From the NCBI GenBank assembly GCA_963678465.1, contig OY782858.1, positions 1,302,001 to 1,366,000 of the forward strand: DNA of 64,000 nt. Direction: 5' to 3'. A program made the translations under genes and the position numbers. The notes below the pieces were generated by a model. That model saw nothing but the letters and a program-made list of their open reading frames with translations. It made no database searches and was not told the origin of the DNA. The stretch is from Paludibacter sp963678465. Lineage in GTDB: Bacteria > Bacteroidota > Bacteroidia > Bacteroidales > Paludibacteraceae. Shown here one piece after another: positions 1 to 10,080 of this stretch. Every line of letters begins with the position of its first letter. Positions within the stretch are counted from its first letter, which is position 1.

Positions 1-2497
1 TTTGCAGGTGGGATGCGAATTTTCGTAAGAGCTCTTCCGATTTACTTAAAGCCATTTCGGATTGCTTCCGGTTCGTAATATCCTCTTTTATTGCCAAAAA
101 GTTGGTTATCTGGCCTGAGGGGTCAAAAACAGGAGAAATGGTGGCATATTCCCAGTACAGTTCTCCGTTTTTATTCTTGTTGTGAAATTCGCCACTCCAT
201 ATCTTCCCCGACTTTATTGTTTGCCAAAGTTCGGTATATTCTTCCTGCGATTTTTCACCCGAACCAAATATCCTTGTATTTTCGTTTATCAATTCCTCTT
301 GCGAAAAGCCTGTAAGCTGGATAATTTTGGGATTAACATATTCAATATTTCCATCAAGGTCGGTAATGCATATAGCAACAGGACTTTGCTCAACCGCTTT
401 TGATAGCTTCCGGAGTTCGGTTTCGGCATTACGTTGTTTGGTAACGTCAATATTAATTACCTGAAAATGTTTTGTGCCGTTCCACAGAATTTCCTTGCGC
501 GAAACTTTTATATGTCGCATCTCTTTGTTTTTACGAACAATGCTAATCTCGTAGTCGAACAACTCTCCTCCGTTTTTCCTGATTTCCTTTCTTTGATTGT
601 GTTGAATGTAGCTTTCGTGTGTATAGCGTTGAATGGCTGGTGTAGATGTAAATTCTTCCAGACTATCGAAATCATAAATATCGAGGAAAGCTTTGTTGGC
701 GTAAACGGTTTGACCATCGACAGCAATAATACGAATACCAATTGGAGAGTCGGAAATAGTTAGGAAAAAATTAAGCTGCGATTCTAAAAAGTTTTTTTCA
801 ATTTCCTTCCGTTTTGTAATGTCCTGAAAAAAGCCATAAATTCTGTTATTTTCGGCATCGACTCTACCAATGGTGTGAACTGAGCGCAAATTGCCTTTTG
901 CCGTAATGATTTCGAGCTCCACATCGAAAGGCTCACCAAATTGGATGGCACGTTTTATTGCCTGTGCTATAACAGGTTGCGATTCGGGCGTATAAAAGCT
1001 AATTCCAACATTTATATCATGTTTAAAGTTGGTATCAACTTCGTAAATGCGGTATACTTCATCTGTCCAGGTAATTTTCAAAGTGTTTGTATCAAGTTCC
1101 CAACCACCCACTTTGCCTATCGACTCCGTTTCGGCAAGCAGATTTTTGCTCCTTCTCAGCTCCTCCTCTATCAGTTTTGATTTAGTAATATCTTCGGCTA
1201 TGGCCAGATTGTAAAGGAAACGACCTTCATTGTCGTAATTGGCTGTTACTGTAAGCGATACCCATATCAGCTCTCCATCTTTTCGGATGTATCGTTTTTC
1301 AGTTCTGAATATTGCAATTTCGTTTTTAATAAGTTTCTGCACATTGGGTATATCCTTGTAGATATCGTCGGGATGTGTAATTTGTTGGAATGTCATTTGC
1401 TGTAGCTCACTTTCGGTATATCCTATCATTGCCGAATAGACTGGATTTGCTTTTATGAACTTAAAGTTTTCATCAACCAATGCCATTCCGAAGGGCCCGT
1501 TTTCATACAGTTTATTAAAGCGGATTTCACTTTCGAAAAGTTGCTCTTCCTTTTCTTTGCGTTCGGTAATATCAATTGAAAGAATAAAAACGCCTTCTTC
1601 GACAGGTTGTATGCTAAGATCGAACCAACCTTTAGTTCCGTCAGGGTAATAAAATTCGTTCTCGAAATGAACAGGCGATCTTTTAACATGAAGTACCTCT
1701 TCAATTTTTTTGAAAACAAGCGTATTTTCAATGCCCGGCCAAATGTCAATGTAGTTTTTCCCGATCAGTTCGCTGTTTGGTCTTCGGTTTTGTATTTCGG
1801 CCGTATGGTTCAGATATACTAATTTCCAGTCGAAATCGATAATCTGACAACCTTCAAGCATTTGATCGAGTGTTTTGCGGTATCGTTCTTCGCTTTTACT
1901 GATCAGCGCTGTTGCTTTCTGTTGTTCGGTAATGTCGTTGACAATAGCATAAATAAGTGTTTTATCGCCGATACGTATAGGGTTCGAAAAAATTTCTACC
2001 TCTCTGATATCGCCATCTGCCCGCCGGACTTTTGCGAACAAATGTTTCTTCTTCTCTGCTGCTATAGCTTGCGGTTGGGCATTTGTCTGCTCATTACCGG
2101 CAACATTAAAGTCGTATACCTTTTTATTACACATTTCATCATGAGTGAAGCCGTAATAGGCACAGGCCGCCGGATTGGCATCTTCAATTTTAGCAGTGAT
2201 GGGATTTACAAGAATAATGATGGTGTGATTATCGTTGAAGAGTGTTTTGTAGTGAGTTTCACTTTCGACAAGTTTGGATTTGGCTTGCCTTAAGCTCAGC
2301 ATGTGATTTTTGATAAAGAAGTATAAATACAGGGAGGTTACAAAAATAAAAAAGACACCTTTGTAAGTTTGAAAATTAGTGAAATAGGTTGGCTCCGACA
2401 CAAATAACTCCGGTATTTTATCAGAAAAGAGAATCCAAATGACTCCAAAAAGGAAATAACTAAGTGTTATTTGGAATTCAAAGCTTAGACGTTTCAT
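1..2497 (-). CDS. Multi-PAS membrane sensor histidine kinase (5' part only)
   Basis: The reading frame is open from the ATG at 2497 to the window edge (832 codons), so the C-terminus is missing. Two hydrophobic segments (about residues 9-25 and 45-62) are followed by six consecutive PAS modules at about 80-195, 205-320, 330-450, 455-575, 580-700 and 705-825. Each ends in a D-I-T-x-[RKQ] type PAC motif such as EDITNRKQ. The last visible residues (LRKFASHLQ) resemble the lead-in to a HisKA_3-type dimerisation domain, so a NarX/DegS-like kinase core probably lies beyond the edge; that part is inferred. Ligands cannot be predicted. No partner regulator is visible. The start is chosen because it precedes the first membrane segment. 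Confidence 0.85.
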   Translation of the reverse strand, partial: MKRLSFEFQITLSYFLFGVIWILFSDKIPELFVSEPTYFTNFQTYKGVFFIFVTSLYLYFFIKNHMLSLRQAKSKLVESETHYKTLFNDNHTIIILVNPITAKIEDANPAACAYYGFTHDEMCNKKVYDFNVAGNEQTNAQPQAIAAEKKKHLFAKVRRADGDIREVEIFSNPIRIGDKTLIYAIVNDITEQQKATALISKSEERYRKTLDQMLEGCQIIDFDWKLVYLNHTAEIQNRRPNSELIGKNYIDIWPGIENTLVFKKIEEVLHVKRSPVHFENEFYYPDGTKGWFDLSIQPVEEGVFILSIDITERKEKEEQLFESEIRFNKLYENGPFGMALVDENFKFIKANPVYSAMIGYTESELQQMTFQQITHPDDIYKDIPNVQKLIKNEIAIFRTEKRYIRKDGELIWVSLTVTANYDNEGRFLYNLAIAEDITKSKLIEEELRRSKNLLAETESIGKVGGWELDTNTLKITWTDEVYRIYEVDTNFKHDINVGISFYTPESQPVIAQAIKRAIQFGEPFDVELEIITAKGNLRSVHTIGRVDAENNRIYGFFQDITKRKEIEKNFLESQLNFFLTISDSPIGIRIIAVDGQTVYANKAFLDIYDFDSLEEFTSTPAIQRYTHESYIQHNQRKEIRKNGGELFDYEISIVRKNKEMRHIKVSRKEILWNGTKHFQVINIDVTKQRNAETELRKLSKAVEQSPVAICITDLDGNIEYVNPKIIQLTGFSQEELINENTRIFGSGEKSQEEYTELWQTIKSGKIWSGEFHNKNKNGELYWEYATISPVFDPSGQITNFLAIKEDITNRKQSEMALSKSEELLRKFASHLQ

Positions 2498-3089
2498 TGT
2501 ATCGATTTTTTTTATAGATTCAACCTAAATGGTATTCGTCAACAAATCTAACACTTTTTACTTATAAACATTCACTTCAAACGATATTTTTACTGTTATC
2601 TGCAACTTATTGTAGCACAAAAGGAAGGCGATGGGAAAGAAGTCGAAAGTCGAAAGACAGTGAGAATGTGCCAATATTCTAATATGCCAATGTGCCAATA
2701 AGTCGCCAGTCCCCGGTCCCCGGTCTACAGTCAAGAGAAAGACGAAAGGGACGAAAGTCAAAGACAGTGAGAATGTGCCAATGTGATAATATGCCAATGA
2801 AGAAATTAAGGCAAAGGAACAGGCAAAGGCGAAGCTAATGTGCCAATTTGATAATATGCCAATGTGCCAATGAAAGAGTGCGAAACCGATCTGCTATTCA
2901 TTATCAATTATCAATTATCAATTATCAATTATCAATTGTGCCAATGTAAGAATGGTGAAGCATGAGCTGATCTCTTCTTAATTCTTAATTATCAATTATC
3001 AATTGTCAATTATTTTGTCTTTAGACCCCAGACCTATGAATTATGAATTATGAATTATCAATTGTCAATTATTCATTATTCATTATTAA
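2498..3089. repeat. Gene-free gap filled with short-period repeat words
   Basis: No gene is supported in these 592 bases. After about 60 ordinary bases the gap is built from words that recur across the window: GTGCCAATGTGATAATATGC-type runs, GAAAGTC runs, a GCCAGTCCCCGGTC word, and AATTATC/AATTATG heptamer runs near 2900-3085. Confidence 0.8.
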
Positions 3090-3557
3090 TTATTTAAGTT
3101 CTGAAAGGATTAACTTTTTTTGTTGGAGGGTGACCTCCATTGCTTTGTCTCTGACTTTCGGGTCGTCACTGTTTATCAGGTCAAAATACTCAACAGGAAC
3201 AACCTGCCACGACAAACCATATTTATCCTTACACCAACCACAGGAACTTTCTTCTCCTCCGTTTGCTGTCAGGGCGTCCCAATAATAATCTACTTCTGCC
3301 TGATCCTCGCAGTTGATTACAAATGATACAGATTCATTAAATTTGAAGAAAGGCCCTGCAGCCAGAATAGCGAATTCTACCCCATTGATCTCAATCGTTG
3401 CAGTTTCAAAGTCACCTCCACCTGCTTCTGGTGGATTTTTATATTTGCGGTGGTCTTTCAGTTTACCGTCTTTGAAAATAGAAAGATAATAATCCGCTAC
3501 TGCTTTGGCATCTGTCGTTTCAACCCAAAGCGATGGTGTTATTTTTTGTGTAATCAT
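3090..3557 (-). CDS. VOC-superfamily (PhnB-like glyoxalase) protein
   Basis: This 155-residue cytosolic protein has the paired beta-alpha-beta layout of PhnB / 3-demethylubiquinone-methyltransferase-like VOC proteins. It opens with ITPSLWVETTDAKAVADYY, followed by a middle strand pair with the phrase EFAILAAG, and a C-terminal half with DALTANGGEESSCGWCKDKYG and WQVVPVEY, the usual end of this family. Length fits the family. Members are metal-dependent or fold-only proteins linked to resistance or small-molecule conversion, and the substrate here is unknown. The gene is monocistronic, bounded on both sides by repeat-filled gaps. Confidence 0.8.
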   Translation of the reverse strand: MITQKITPSLWVETTDAKAVADYYLSIFKDGKLKDHRKYKNPPEAGGGDFETATIEINGVEFAILAAGPFFKFNESVSFVINCEDQAEVDYYWDALTANGGEESSCGWCKDKYGLSWQVVPVEYFDLINSDDPKVRDKAMEVTLQQKKLILSELK

Positions 3558-3589
3558 TTTTTTTCATTTAATAAGTATACAGATTTTAG

Positions 3590-3756
3590 AACAAAGAGCA
3601 AAGACGAAGGGGACGAAAGTCGAAAGTCAAAGGTCGAAAGTCAAAGGTCGCGAGACTTATAGCAAATGTGAGAATATGCTAATAAGTCTACGGTCGCCAG
3701 TCCCCGGTCTATAGTCTTTAGACCTTAGACCCCAGACCTATTAATTATGAATTATG
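3590..3756. repeat. Repeat-word gap flanking the MITE-like element
   Basis: Runs of GAAAGTCGAAAGTCAAAGG, the CGCCAGTCCCCGGTC word, TTAGACCCCAGACC and the TGAATTA heptamer repeat occupy the gap. The TGAATTA run continues on the far side of the element (4071-4105), as expected if the element inserted into this repeat. Confidence 0.75.
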
Positions 3757-4073
3757 AATTACTGCTGGTGCGTTGATTTTTTAAAATCCGCAACAACATA
3801 TTGAAATACAATACGATAAAAGCGTTCTTTGATTTTTTGATTTGATTTGAAAATCTGTAATTTTGCGTTCTTTTAATGCAAGATTATGAATTCAGGAAAA
3901 TATGTTTTCTCTCAAGCATTGTAATACGTAAGCAGATACGAGTTTTATAAAACACTTCTAACGGGAGTATTAACCAGTTTTCAAGTCAAACAAAATGTCA
4001 AAGAACATCAATATAATTTATTCGCTGGTGGTGATTTTTTGAATTTCTAAACAACAACGCACCAGCAGTAATT
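3757..4073. mobile_element. MITE-like 317-base element with 19-base perfect inverted ends
   Basis: The ends 3757-3775 (AATTACTGCTGGTGCGTTG) and 4055-4073 are perfect inverted repeats. Inside, an ATG at 3886 opens a 12-codon frame reading MNSGKYVFSQAL and stops at 3924. That peptide resembles the first residues of IS4-type transposases with a DUF4372 N-terminal domain, which commonly begin MN-x-GKYVF-x-Q. The simplest reading is an internally deleted IS that keeps both ends, the promoter side and the first codons of its transposase. Flanks on both sides are the same AT-rich heptamer repeat, so the target duplication (AATT or similar) cannot be delimited. Confidence 0.75.
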
Positions 4074-4168
4074 ATGAATTATTAATTATTCATTATTAAT
4101 TATCAATTGTCGCCAGTCTTTTCAATTAAACATCAACCACTAAAAATAAGTTCAGGCTAATATTCAGA

Positions 4169-7093
4169 TTAAAAGGCTACATTCACTCCTATAATAAAGT
4201 TTTTTGTTGAGGGAGTGTTAGCGGCTACAATAAGGAAACGACCAGGGGTGGGTGGCATTGCATTAGCAGGACCATCGCCTGCATAGGAGTTGGTTTGAGG
4301 ATCCATACCGGTTTCGTTGTAATAGGGTGAGAAAAGTACAAATGGGTTTTGTAAGGTTCCATAAAGTCTGAGTTTTTCGAAGCCGGCAGTTTTCAACAAT
4401 TCAGATCTAACATTATATCCAACCGTAATTGTATTGATTTTCAAATAAGATGCATTAAAGTAGCCGGTTGTATTTCCATACTTTGGAAAATCACCATTGG
4501 CAACACCACCCGGAGCCGGATATTTGGCATTCGTGTGATCAGGCGTCCAGTAGTCTATCTTTATTTGCCCGCGTCGCCCGCTATTCATATTGAGGTAACT
4601 ATCACGTCCGTTTAGTGTACTATTAAGAATACCTCCGCTTTGGAACACTCCTGTAATAACAAGGTCAAACCCTTTATAAGCCAAACGGCTGTTTATTCCG
4701 CCCATAAAATCAGGATCGCAGTCTATAATTTGTCGGTCTTGATTTCCGATAGCCCTTACAGGTTTACCTGTTTCATCATAAGCGCCAGTGTATTCAACTT
4801 TAATCATACCAACATTACCCTGAGGCTCCAGGATAGACAGATATTGATAGTCGGCATCCGTTTTATTCCAAAGACCTATTCGTTTATAATCGTATATTAC
4901 ATTGAGGGAATGCCCCATAAACAAGCGTCTTTCAGGATCCATATCCTCACCCATAGGAAGCGCTACCACCTTGCTTTTGTTTGTATACAGGTTGACCCCA
5001 ACATCCCACGACCAGCCGTTCAGGTTATTCAATACAATAGCTTTTAGTGTTAATTCCATACCTTTGTTTTGGATAGAAGCACCATCAATTTGCCGAACAG
5101 ACAACTCCGGTCCTCCGGGCAGACTAAGTATCCATCTAAACTCCTTTGAATTGATAATATAGAACTCTGCAGCACCCGACAGACGCCCTTTAAAAACAGA
5201 AAAGTCAAGTCCTGCATTTTTTGTAATAACCGTTTCGCTACCTAAAGTTAGAGCTCCCTTCTCATACTCTACACGCAATTTCAACGCATCAATTGATGAT
5301 GTATGTTTCATAAACGATGCTTTTCTGATATCCCATCCCATAGCCACCGAAGGAGAAGTCTGTTGAGAATTAGTTATTGGAATCAGCCCCAAGGATGCAT
5401 CGGAACGAACCGTAGCGCTAATCATATAACGATCGTCAAACGAATACATTACCCTACCAACAAGAGACCTGTACCCACTTGTAGTAAAGACTGAATCAGC
5501 AGAACTAAGGGCTTCATTGCTATATTTGTAATTTTTCCTGCTATATTTTGTCCTTCCTACCGACGACAGTAGTGTTGCATTAAGCCTGTGTTTCTGTGAA
5601 AACACACGGTCGTAACTCAAGAGGTGTTCCATAGTATTTTGAAAGAGCTTCGATTCGCCATGCTTTGTTTGGGCCGGGTAGTCGTCGCTCACTCTTAACA
5701 CTCCTACTCCTGTGTACTTTTCGGTAGTACTGTTTCTATGGTTAAGTCCAAAATTCATTGTGTATTTCAGGCCCTTAATGCCGGGTATTTTTATTTCGCC
5801 ATACAAGGAATTATACGAACCATATCCCTGCGTTTGATCTATCCATTGATCTCCTAAATTATTAATTATATCCCTTGTAACAACTGGCATATTGTCGGCA
5901 GGCAGGTTGATAACTCTTTTCGTTGAAACAACATTACCCCCCGCATCACGCACAAAAGGATCGGCTATGGGTGTCATAGTTAATACATTGAACACTTCCA
6001 ACCCTTCACCATTGTTAACATTAAAGTTACTATTGGTACTAAAACCAAAACGAAGGTACCTCCCTATTTCCTGTTCGAACGCGCCCCGCAAAGAAAAACG
6101 GCTATAATCAAGGCCAGGAACAACAGCCTTGTCATTATAATAACCCACATGGAACTTATAATTTCCTTTTTTTGTGCCTCCTGAAAGTCCTATATCGTGA
6201 TTGCTTACCAGCCCTGTTCGATAAAACAAACCCTGCCAATCGGTATCAGTCTGATTCGATTCATCCATACCATATCCAAAGCGACCTGCTGTCGCCCGCA
6301 GTTTAATAAATTCGGCAGCATTCATCATTGGGTATTCAATGGCAGACTTAAGTCCATAATAGCCATTGTAAGTGAGCTGCATTTTTTGGCCTTTTACCCC
6401 TTTGTTGTTTGTTATCAGTATTACACCGTTGCTACCACGCAATCCATACATACCTGTCATTGTTATATCTTTCAGAACATCAATTCTTTTGATATCATCA
6501 ATACTAATATCGGTAATGCTTCCGGCAAAAGGCGCCCCATCAAGAATAACCAAAGGATCGTTTGTATAGTCTACCGAATGGGTACCACGAATGCGCATCT
6601 GCATCGAAGTGCCGGGTTTTGTCGAAGTTTGAGAAAGTTGCAGCCCGGCTATCCGTCCCTGTAAAGCCTGCGTGATATTTGAAGCCGGCACTTCACGCAA
6701 TTCATCTCCGTATATCGTTGCCATCGAACCTGTAACCATTGCTTTCGGCTGACTTCCATAAGCAATTATGGCTTCATCAATCTCACTTTCTTCTTCCTCA
6801 AGCACAAGATGAATGTTCATTTGCTCCTGAATAGCAACAACGGAAGTTTTGTAACCTGCAAATGAAAAACTTAACTTTGATGCTGATGCTACCTGAATGG
6901 CAAAGCCGCCTTCCTTATTTGTGATTGTTGTATGCTTTGTTCCCACCTCCATCACACTCACTCCATACAACCCATCCCCCGCAGCTGATCTTACGTTTCC
7001 GGTAACCGTAACCGATTGTGCATAAGCATTCATAGAAAAGAAAAACAAAAGGAACAGAAAGCTTAAATAGAGTACTCGTTTTTTTGTGATCAT
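4169..7093 (-). CDS. SusC/RagA-family TonB-dependent outer-membrane receptor
   Basis: A 974-residue protein with a signal peptide ending NAYAQ. It has a CarboxypepD_reg-like domain (about 28-110), a TonB plug domain (about 125-232) with the SusC hallmarks ITQALQGRIAGLQ and RIRGTHS and the LRGSNGVILIT signature, then a large beta-barrel ending in F. Such receptors import oligosaccharides or peptides across the outer membrane with a SusD lipoprotein lid. No susD-like gene lies on either side; the gaps contain only repeats, so this is an orphan receptor of unknown substrate. Length is normal and the frame is intact. Confidence 0.93.
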   Translation of the reverse strand: MITKKRVLYLSFLFLLFFFSMNAYAQSVTVTGNVRSAAGDGLYGVSVMEVGTKHTTITNKEGGFAIQVASASKLSFSFAGYKTSVVAIQEQMNIHLVLEEEESEIDEAIIAYGSQPKAMVTGSMATIYGDELREVPASNITQALQGRIAGLQLSQTSTKPGTSMQMRIRGTHSVDYTNDPLVILDGAPFAGSITDISIDDIKRIDVLKDITMTGMYGLRGSNGVILITNNKGVKGQKMQLTYNGYYGLKSAIEYPMMNAAEFIKLRATAGRFGYGMDESNQTDTDWQGLFYRTGLVSNHDIGLSGGTKKGNYKFHVGYYNDKAVVPGLDYSRFSLRGAFEQEIGRYLRFGFSTNSNFNVNNGEGLEVFNVLTMTPIADPFVRDAGGNVVSTKRVINLPADNMPVVTRDIINNLGDQWIDQTQGYGSYNSLYGEIKIPGIKGLKYTMNFGLNHRNSTTEKYTGVGVLRVSDDYPAQTKHGESKLFQNTMEHLLSYDRVFSQKHRLNATLLSSVGRTKYSRKNYKYSNEALSSADSVFTTSGYRSLVGRVMYSFDDRYMISATVRSDASLGLIPITNSQQTSPSVAMGWDIRKASFMKHTSSIDALKLRVEYEKGALTLGSETVITKNAGLDFSVFKGRLSGAAEFYIINSKEFRWILSLPGGPELSVRQIDGASIQNKGMELTLKAIVLNNLNGWSWDVGVNLYTNKSKVVALPMGEDMDPERRLFMGHSLNVIYDYKRIGLWNKTDADYQYLSILEPQGNVGMIKVEYTGAYDETGKPVRAIGNQDRQIIDCDPDFMGGINSRLAYKGFDLVITGVFQSGGILNSTLNGRDSYLNMNSGRRGQIKIDYWTPDHTNAKYPAPGGVANGDFPKYGNTTGYFNASYLKINTITVGYNVRSELLKTAGFEKLRLYGTLQNPFVLFSPYYNETGMDPQTNSYAGDGPANAMPPTPGRFLIVAANTPSTKNFIIGVNVAF

Positions 7094-7124
7094 GCGTTTG
7101 TTTTAATGTTAATGGTCGTATGCA

Positions 7125-7456
7125 GAAGAAATTGATTTGCTAATAAGTTTACGGTCGCCAGTCCCCGGTCTCCGGTCAAGAGAAAGACAAAAGAACAAAG
7201 ACAGTGAGAATGTGCCAATGTGATAATATGCCAATGTGCCAATGCCAGAGCGTGAAACCGATCTGCTCTTCATTATCAATTTTCAATTATTCATTATCAA
7301 TTTTTAATTGTCTACGGTCGCCAGTCCCCGGTCTACAGTCTTTAGACCTTAGACCTATTAATTATGAATTATGAATTATACATTATGAATTGTCTTTAGA
7401 CCTTAGACCCCAGACCCATGAATTATTAATTATTAATTATTAATTATTAATTGTTT
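7125..7456. repeat. Repeat-word gap upstream of the SusC gene
   Basis: The gap repeats the same vocabulary as 2500-3089 in nearly the same order: CGCCAGTCCCCGGTC, GACAAAAGAACAAAGACAGT, GTGCCAATGTGATAATATGC, CTGCTCTTCATTATCAATT, then TTAGACC and AATTATTAATT heptamer runs. No gene or promoter box was found. Confidence 0.8.
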
Positions 7457-8032
7457 TTAGGCGCTAATCACTAAACGCAATATGCCAATCGTCAATCCTA
7501 TGCATCCACCATATAACACCTCCTTCAATGTATGTCTTCTCAAAATTATCCTCGACCAACCCAGCAGGACAGTGAACAATAAAAGGGCAACTCCGGCATT
7601 GAAATTCAACATCATTAGCATAAACGAAAGGTAAATATTCAAAGACACATGTAAAGAGCTTTTTATGAACAGGTTGACAATTTGCGACACGATAACAAGC
7701 ACAGTTGCCAGTAGTACACTTATACATAAATTGCTGTTTTGCCCTGTAATAAACAACACAAAGGTTACAATTATCAATAGCGGGACAATGTAAAAGAACA
7801 ATGACTTCCGTTGTATTCTGTCGGACACATCAAAATTTGTGTATGTACCATTCTTCGATTTCAGGTACAGCAATACCCCCAACGGAATAAAGACACAACC
7901 AATGATTAAAAACGAAATAAAAACTGCATTTTCTATATCATCTGACCCCAACATTCCGATGACGACAAAAACAGGAATCGTCAACAAAGGATGACCAATG
8001 ATTGAAATAAAGTTTGCTATTTTTTGTTTCAT
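7457..8032 (-). CDS. PAP2-like integral membrane protein with degenerate active site
   Basis: A 191-residue protein with about six membrane segments. The C-terminal part keeps the layout of PAP2 lipid phosphatases: SSLHVS where PSGH is expected and SRIILRRHTLKEVLYGG where SR-x5-H-x3-D is expected. The PSGH proline and glycine and the final Asp are replaced, so catalytic activity is doubtful although the central His and the SR...H pair remain. Most likely a membrane protein of the PAP2 superfamily acting on lipid phosphates, or a non-catalytic relative. It stands alone between repeat gaps. Confidence 0.65.
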   Translation of the reverse strand: MKQKIANFISIIGHPLLTIPVFVVIGMLGSDDIENAVFISFLIIGCVFIPLGVLLYLKSKNGTYTNFDVSDRIQRKSLFFYIVPLLIIVTFVLFITGQNSNLCISVLLATVLVIVSQIVNLFIKSSLHVSLNIYLSFMLMMLNFNAGVALLLFTVLLGWSRIILRRHTLKEVLYGGCIGLTIGILRLVISA

Positions 8033-8049
8033 TTGTTTATAATTTATTG

Positions 8050-8370
8050 TACCTGCCCCCTAACCCCCTACCCCCCTAAAGGGGGAAGAAAGTCAAAAGT
8101 CTAAGGTCAAAAGACAAAAGAGCAAAGACAGTGAGAATGTGCCAATATTCTAATATGCCAATGTAAGAATGCTAAAGCAAGAACCAATCTGCTCTTCATT
8201 ATTCATTATTCATTATCAATTGTGCCAATGTAAGACTGTTGAAGCATGAGCTGATCTACTCTTCATTATCAATTTTCAATTATCAATTTTTAATTGTCTA
8301 AGGTCTAAAGTCGTTGATCTCGCAAAACCCGAAACTCGGAACTCAGAACTCGAAACCCGGAACTCCTTAT
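8050..8370. repeat. Repeat-word gap
   Basis: The gap contains CCCCCTAAAGGGGG, AAAGTC runs, GTGCCAAT runs, ATTCATT heptamers and, at 8325-8365, an AACTCGGAACTCAGAAC octamer-like run. No gene is seen. Confidence 0.75.
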
Positions 8371-8377
8371 AGCCATA

Positions 8378-9403
8378 TCAGGGCATTGTGCTTTGTTTTG
8401 TTATCCAATCTTTCAGGCTACTCATCTTCTTTGTATTATCGGCGATCCAGTTTTTAACAATATCGTCATTTGCCGATTGAGAGATATAATAACTAAATGC
8501 CTCGTAATTATCCAATTCTTTCAGGTCGTGAAACTTTGTTACATAAAAGTCCCACCAAAAGCCTTTTTTCTCCTTTTTGAGTTCGGCAAGAATACCGAAA
8601 ATACTTTTATTGCTTTCGACAAAGCGTTCCATTTCAGTTTTATCCTTCTTCTCATCCGAGTACTGAGATGCTGCCAATAAACTTATCATCATTTCTGCAG
8701 GTCCAAAATCATCGGAGGAGGAAGTAAAAGGAACGCTTACATTGATATTTTTCTCATCTTTTCTTTCCACACCCTGACCGAGCTGTTTTTTCAGATTGTT
8801 GTAGTTGGCAAGCGAACGATTGGAAGCAGGTTCCAATAATAAGAAATAATAAAGCGGCAAAAGAGATTTCACTCTCTGCCCCCTTGCTTCCATAATTGCC
8901 GATAATACCAAATGACTGCTTCCATGGGTAGGTCTTAGCAAAATGGCATTGATAGCAGCTTTTTCCGCCCTGTCATAATCTTTTTGATTGTAGCAGGTCA
9001 AAGCCAGGTTGTAATGCAGCAAGTTACTCTCCGGAAATTTCTCAATTCCCTTTTCATAAGTTTTTATAGCTTCATTGGCTTTCCCGATCAAATCAAGCGA
9101 GCTTCCTAAAATTATATAGGCAGGATGCAGATTGTCAGCTTTTTGTTTTATCACATTTGAGCTGTATTTTATTGCCTCCTCATATTTACCTGTGCTGAAA
9201 AGTGTATTTGCTAATTCGTAATTGGCAAGCGTTGATGTTTTGTCGATTTCCAATGCCTCTTTGTACCTATTGATGGCATCTTCATATTTTCCCTCATCGT
9301 GGAAGGCTATCCCCTGAGCAATAAGTGCGTTGAGTTTTTCTTGTTGTGCAAAAATATTTGAAACAAGCAAAGCTATTAAAGTAAGTACAAAGAGTCGTTT
9401 CAT
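8378..9403 (-). CDS. Secreted/periplasmic tetratricopeptide-repeat protein
   Basis: A 341-residue protein with a signal peptide (MKRLFVLTLIALLVSNIFAQ). About five TPR units span residues 25-190, with typical phrases such as YEDAINRYKEALEIDKTS and YEEAIKYSSN. The C-terminal 140 residues carry no motif I recognise. TPRs usually scaffold protein contacts, so a periplasmic assembly or envelope role is a guess. It is 36 bases upstream of nothing on its own strand but 36 bases downstream of the beta-barrel protein gene at 9440-10018, so the two may be cotranscribed. Confidence 0.8.
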   Translation of the reverse strand: MKRLFVLTLIALLVSNIFAQQEKLNALIAQGIAFHDEGKYEDAINRYKEALEIDKTSTLANYELANTLFSTGKYEEAIKYSSNVIKQKADNLHPAYIILGSSLDLIGKANEAIKTYEKGIEKFPESNLLHYNLALTCYNQKDYDRAEKAAINAILLRPTHGSSHLVLSAIMEARGQRVKSLLPLYYFLLLEPASNRSLANYNNLKKQLGQGVERKDEKNINVSVPFTSSSDDFGPAEMMISLLAASQYSDEKKDKTEMERFVESNKSIFGILAELKKEKKGFWWDFYVTKFHDLKELDNYEAFSYYISQSANDDIVKNWIADNTKKMSSLKDWITKQSTMP

Positions 9404-9439
9404 AATGCTGTATTTTTAAAAGTTAGCTGTGTTATCCGA

Positions 9440-10018
9440 TTACCAATCTTTTCTGATTTTGGGCCTTTTATAGTCATACATTAAGAAATAGGCGCCAATG
9501 GATGCACTCATATAATCCGAATTTGTAAACTGGTATGCTCCAATAAAAATAAAATCTCTTGATTTACTGTAGCGACACCCAGCAAAGACGCCAAAACTTA
9601 TAAAATCAAATAAGTCGAAATTCTTATTTAGTTTAGCTCCGGCGGTCATTCCGGTTCCGTTTTCATTCAACTCGCACCCAATAAAAGGTTGTACTTTTAA
9701 GCTTTTTGTTATGTTGTACTCATAGCCCAGATCTAAATCAATTTTACTTACACCACTGCCCTTACTATAATCAGTTAAGAAAGTTGCACCTAAGGTCACA
9801 CTCTTAAATGCCAGCTCAACCATAGCTCCGTTTGTCATTAAAACATCTGCCCATCTTGAACTGTCGGGCAATGTAGTTGCTTGCAACTTGGAAATATAAA
9901 ATCTGTTTTCTTGTTCTATCTTAAAATGAAATGTTTTTTTCGCTCCGTTCGGAATTTGAGAAAACAAATCAACAAGACAAAATCCCCCTATCAAAATCAA
10001 TAAAACTTTCCTTATCAT
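9440..10018 (-). CDS. Predicted small outer-membrane beta-barrel protein
   Basis: I do not recognise this 192-residue protein by name. It has a signal peptide (MIRKVLLILIGGFCLVDLFS) and then alternating hydrophobic/polar strands with glycine and aromatic ends (for example LDLGYEYNITKSLKVQPFIG and FISFGVFAGCRYSKSRDF). This fits an eight-stranded outer-membrane barrel. It lies between a lipoprotein gene at 10081-10686 and the TPR gene at 8378-9403, all on the minus strand with gaps of 62 and 36 bases, suggesting one envelope operon. Confidence 0.6.
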   Translation of the reverse strand: MIRKVLLILIGGFCLVDLFSQIPNGAKKTFHFKIEQENRFYISKLQATTLPDSSRWADVLMTNGAMVELAFKSVTLGATFLTDYSKGSGVSKIDLDLGYEYNITKSLKVQPFIGCELNENGTGMTAGAKLNKNFDLFDFISFGVFAGCRYSKSRDFIFIGAYQFTNSDYMSASIGAYFLMYDYKRPKIRKDW

Positions 10019-10080
10019 CTATCCTGCTATCTTCTTTTTTAGTGTTTTATAATTCTATTTATTGTTAGCTTTCTTATTCT

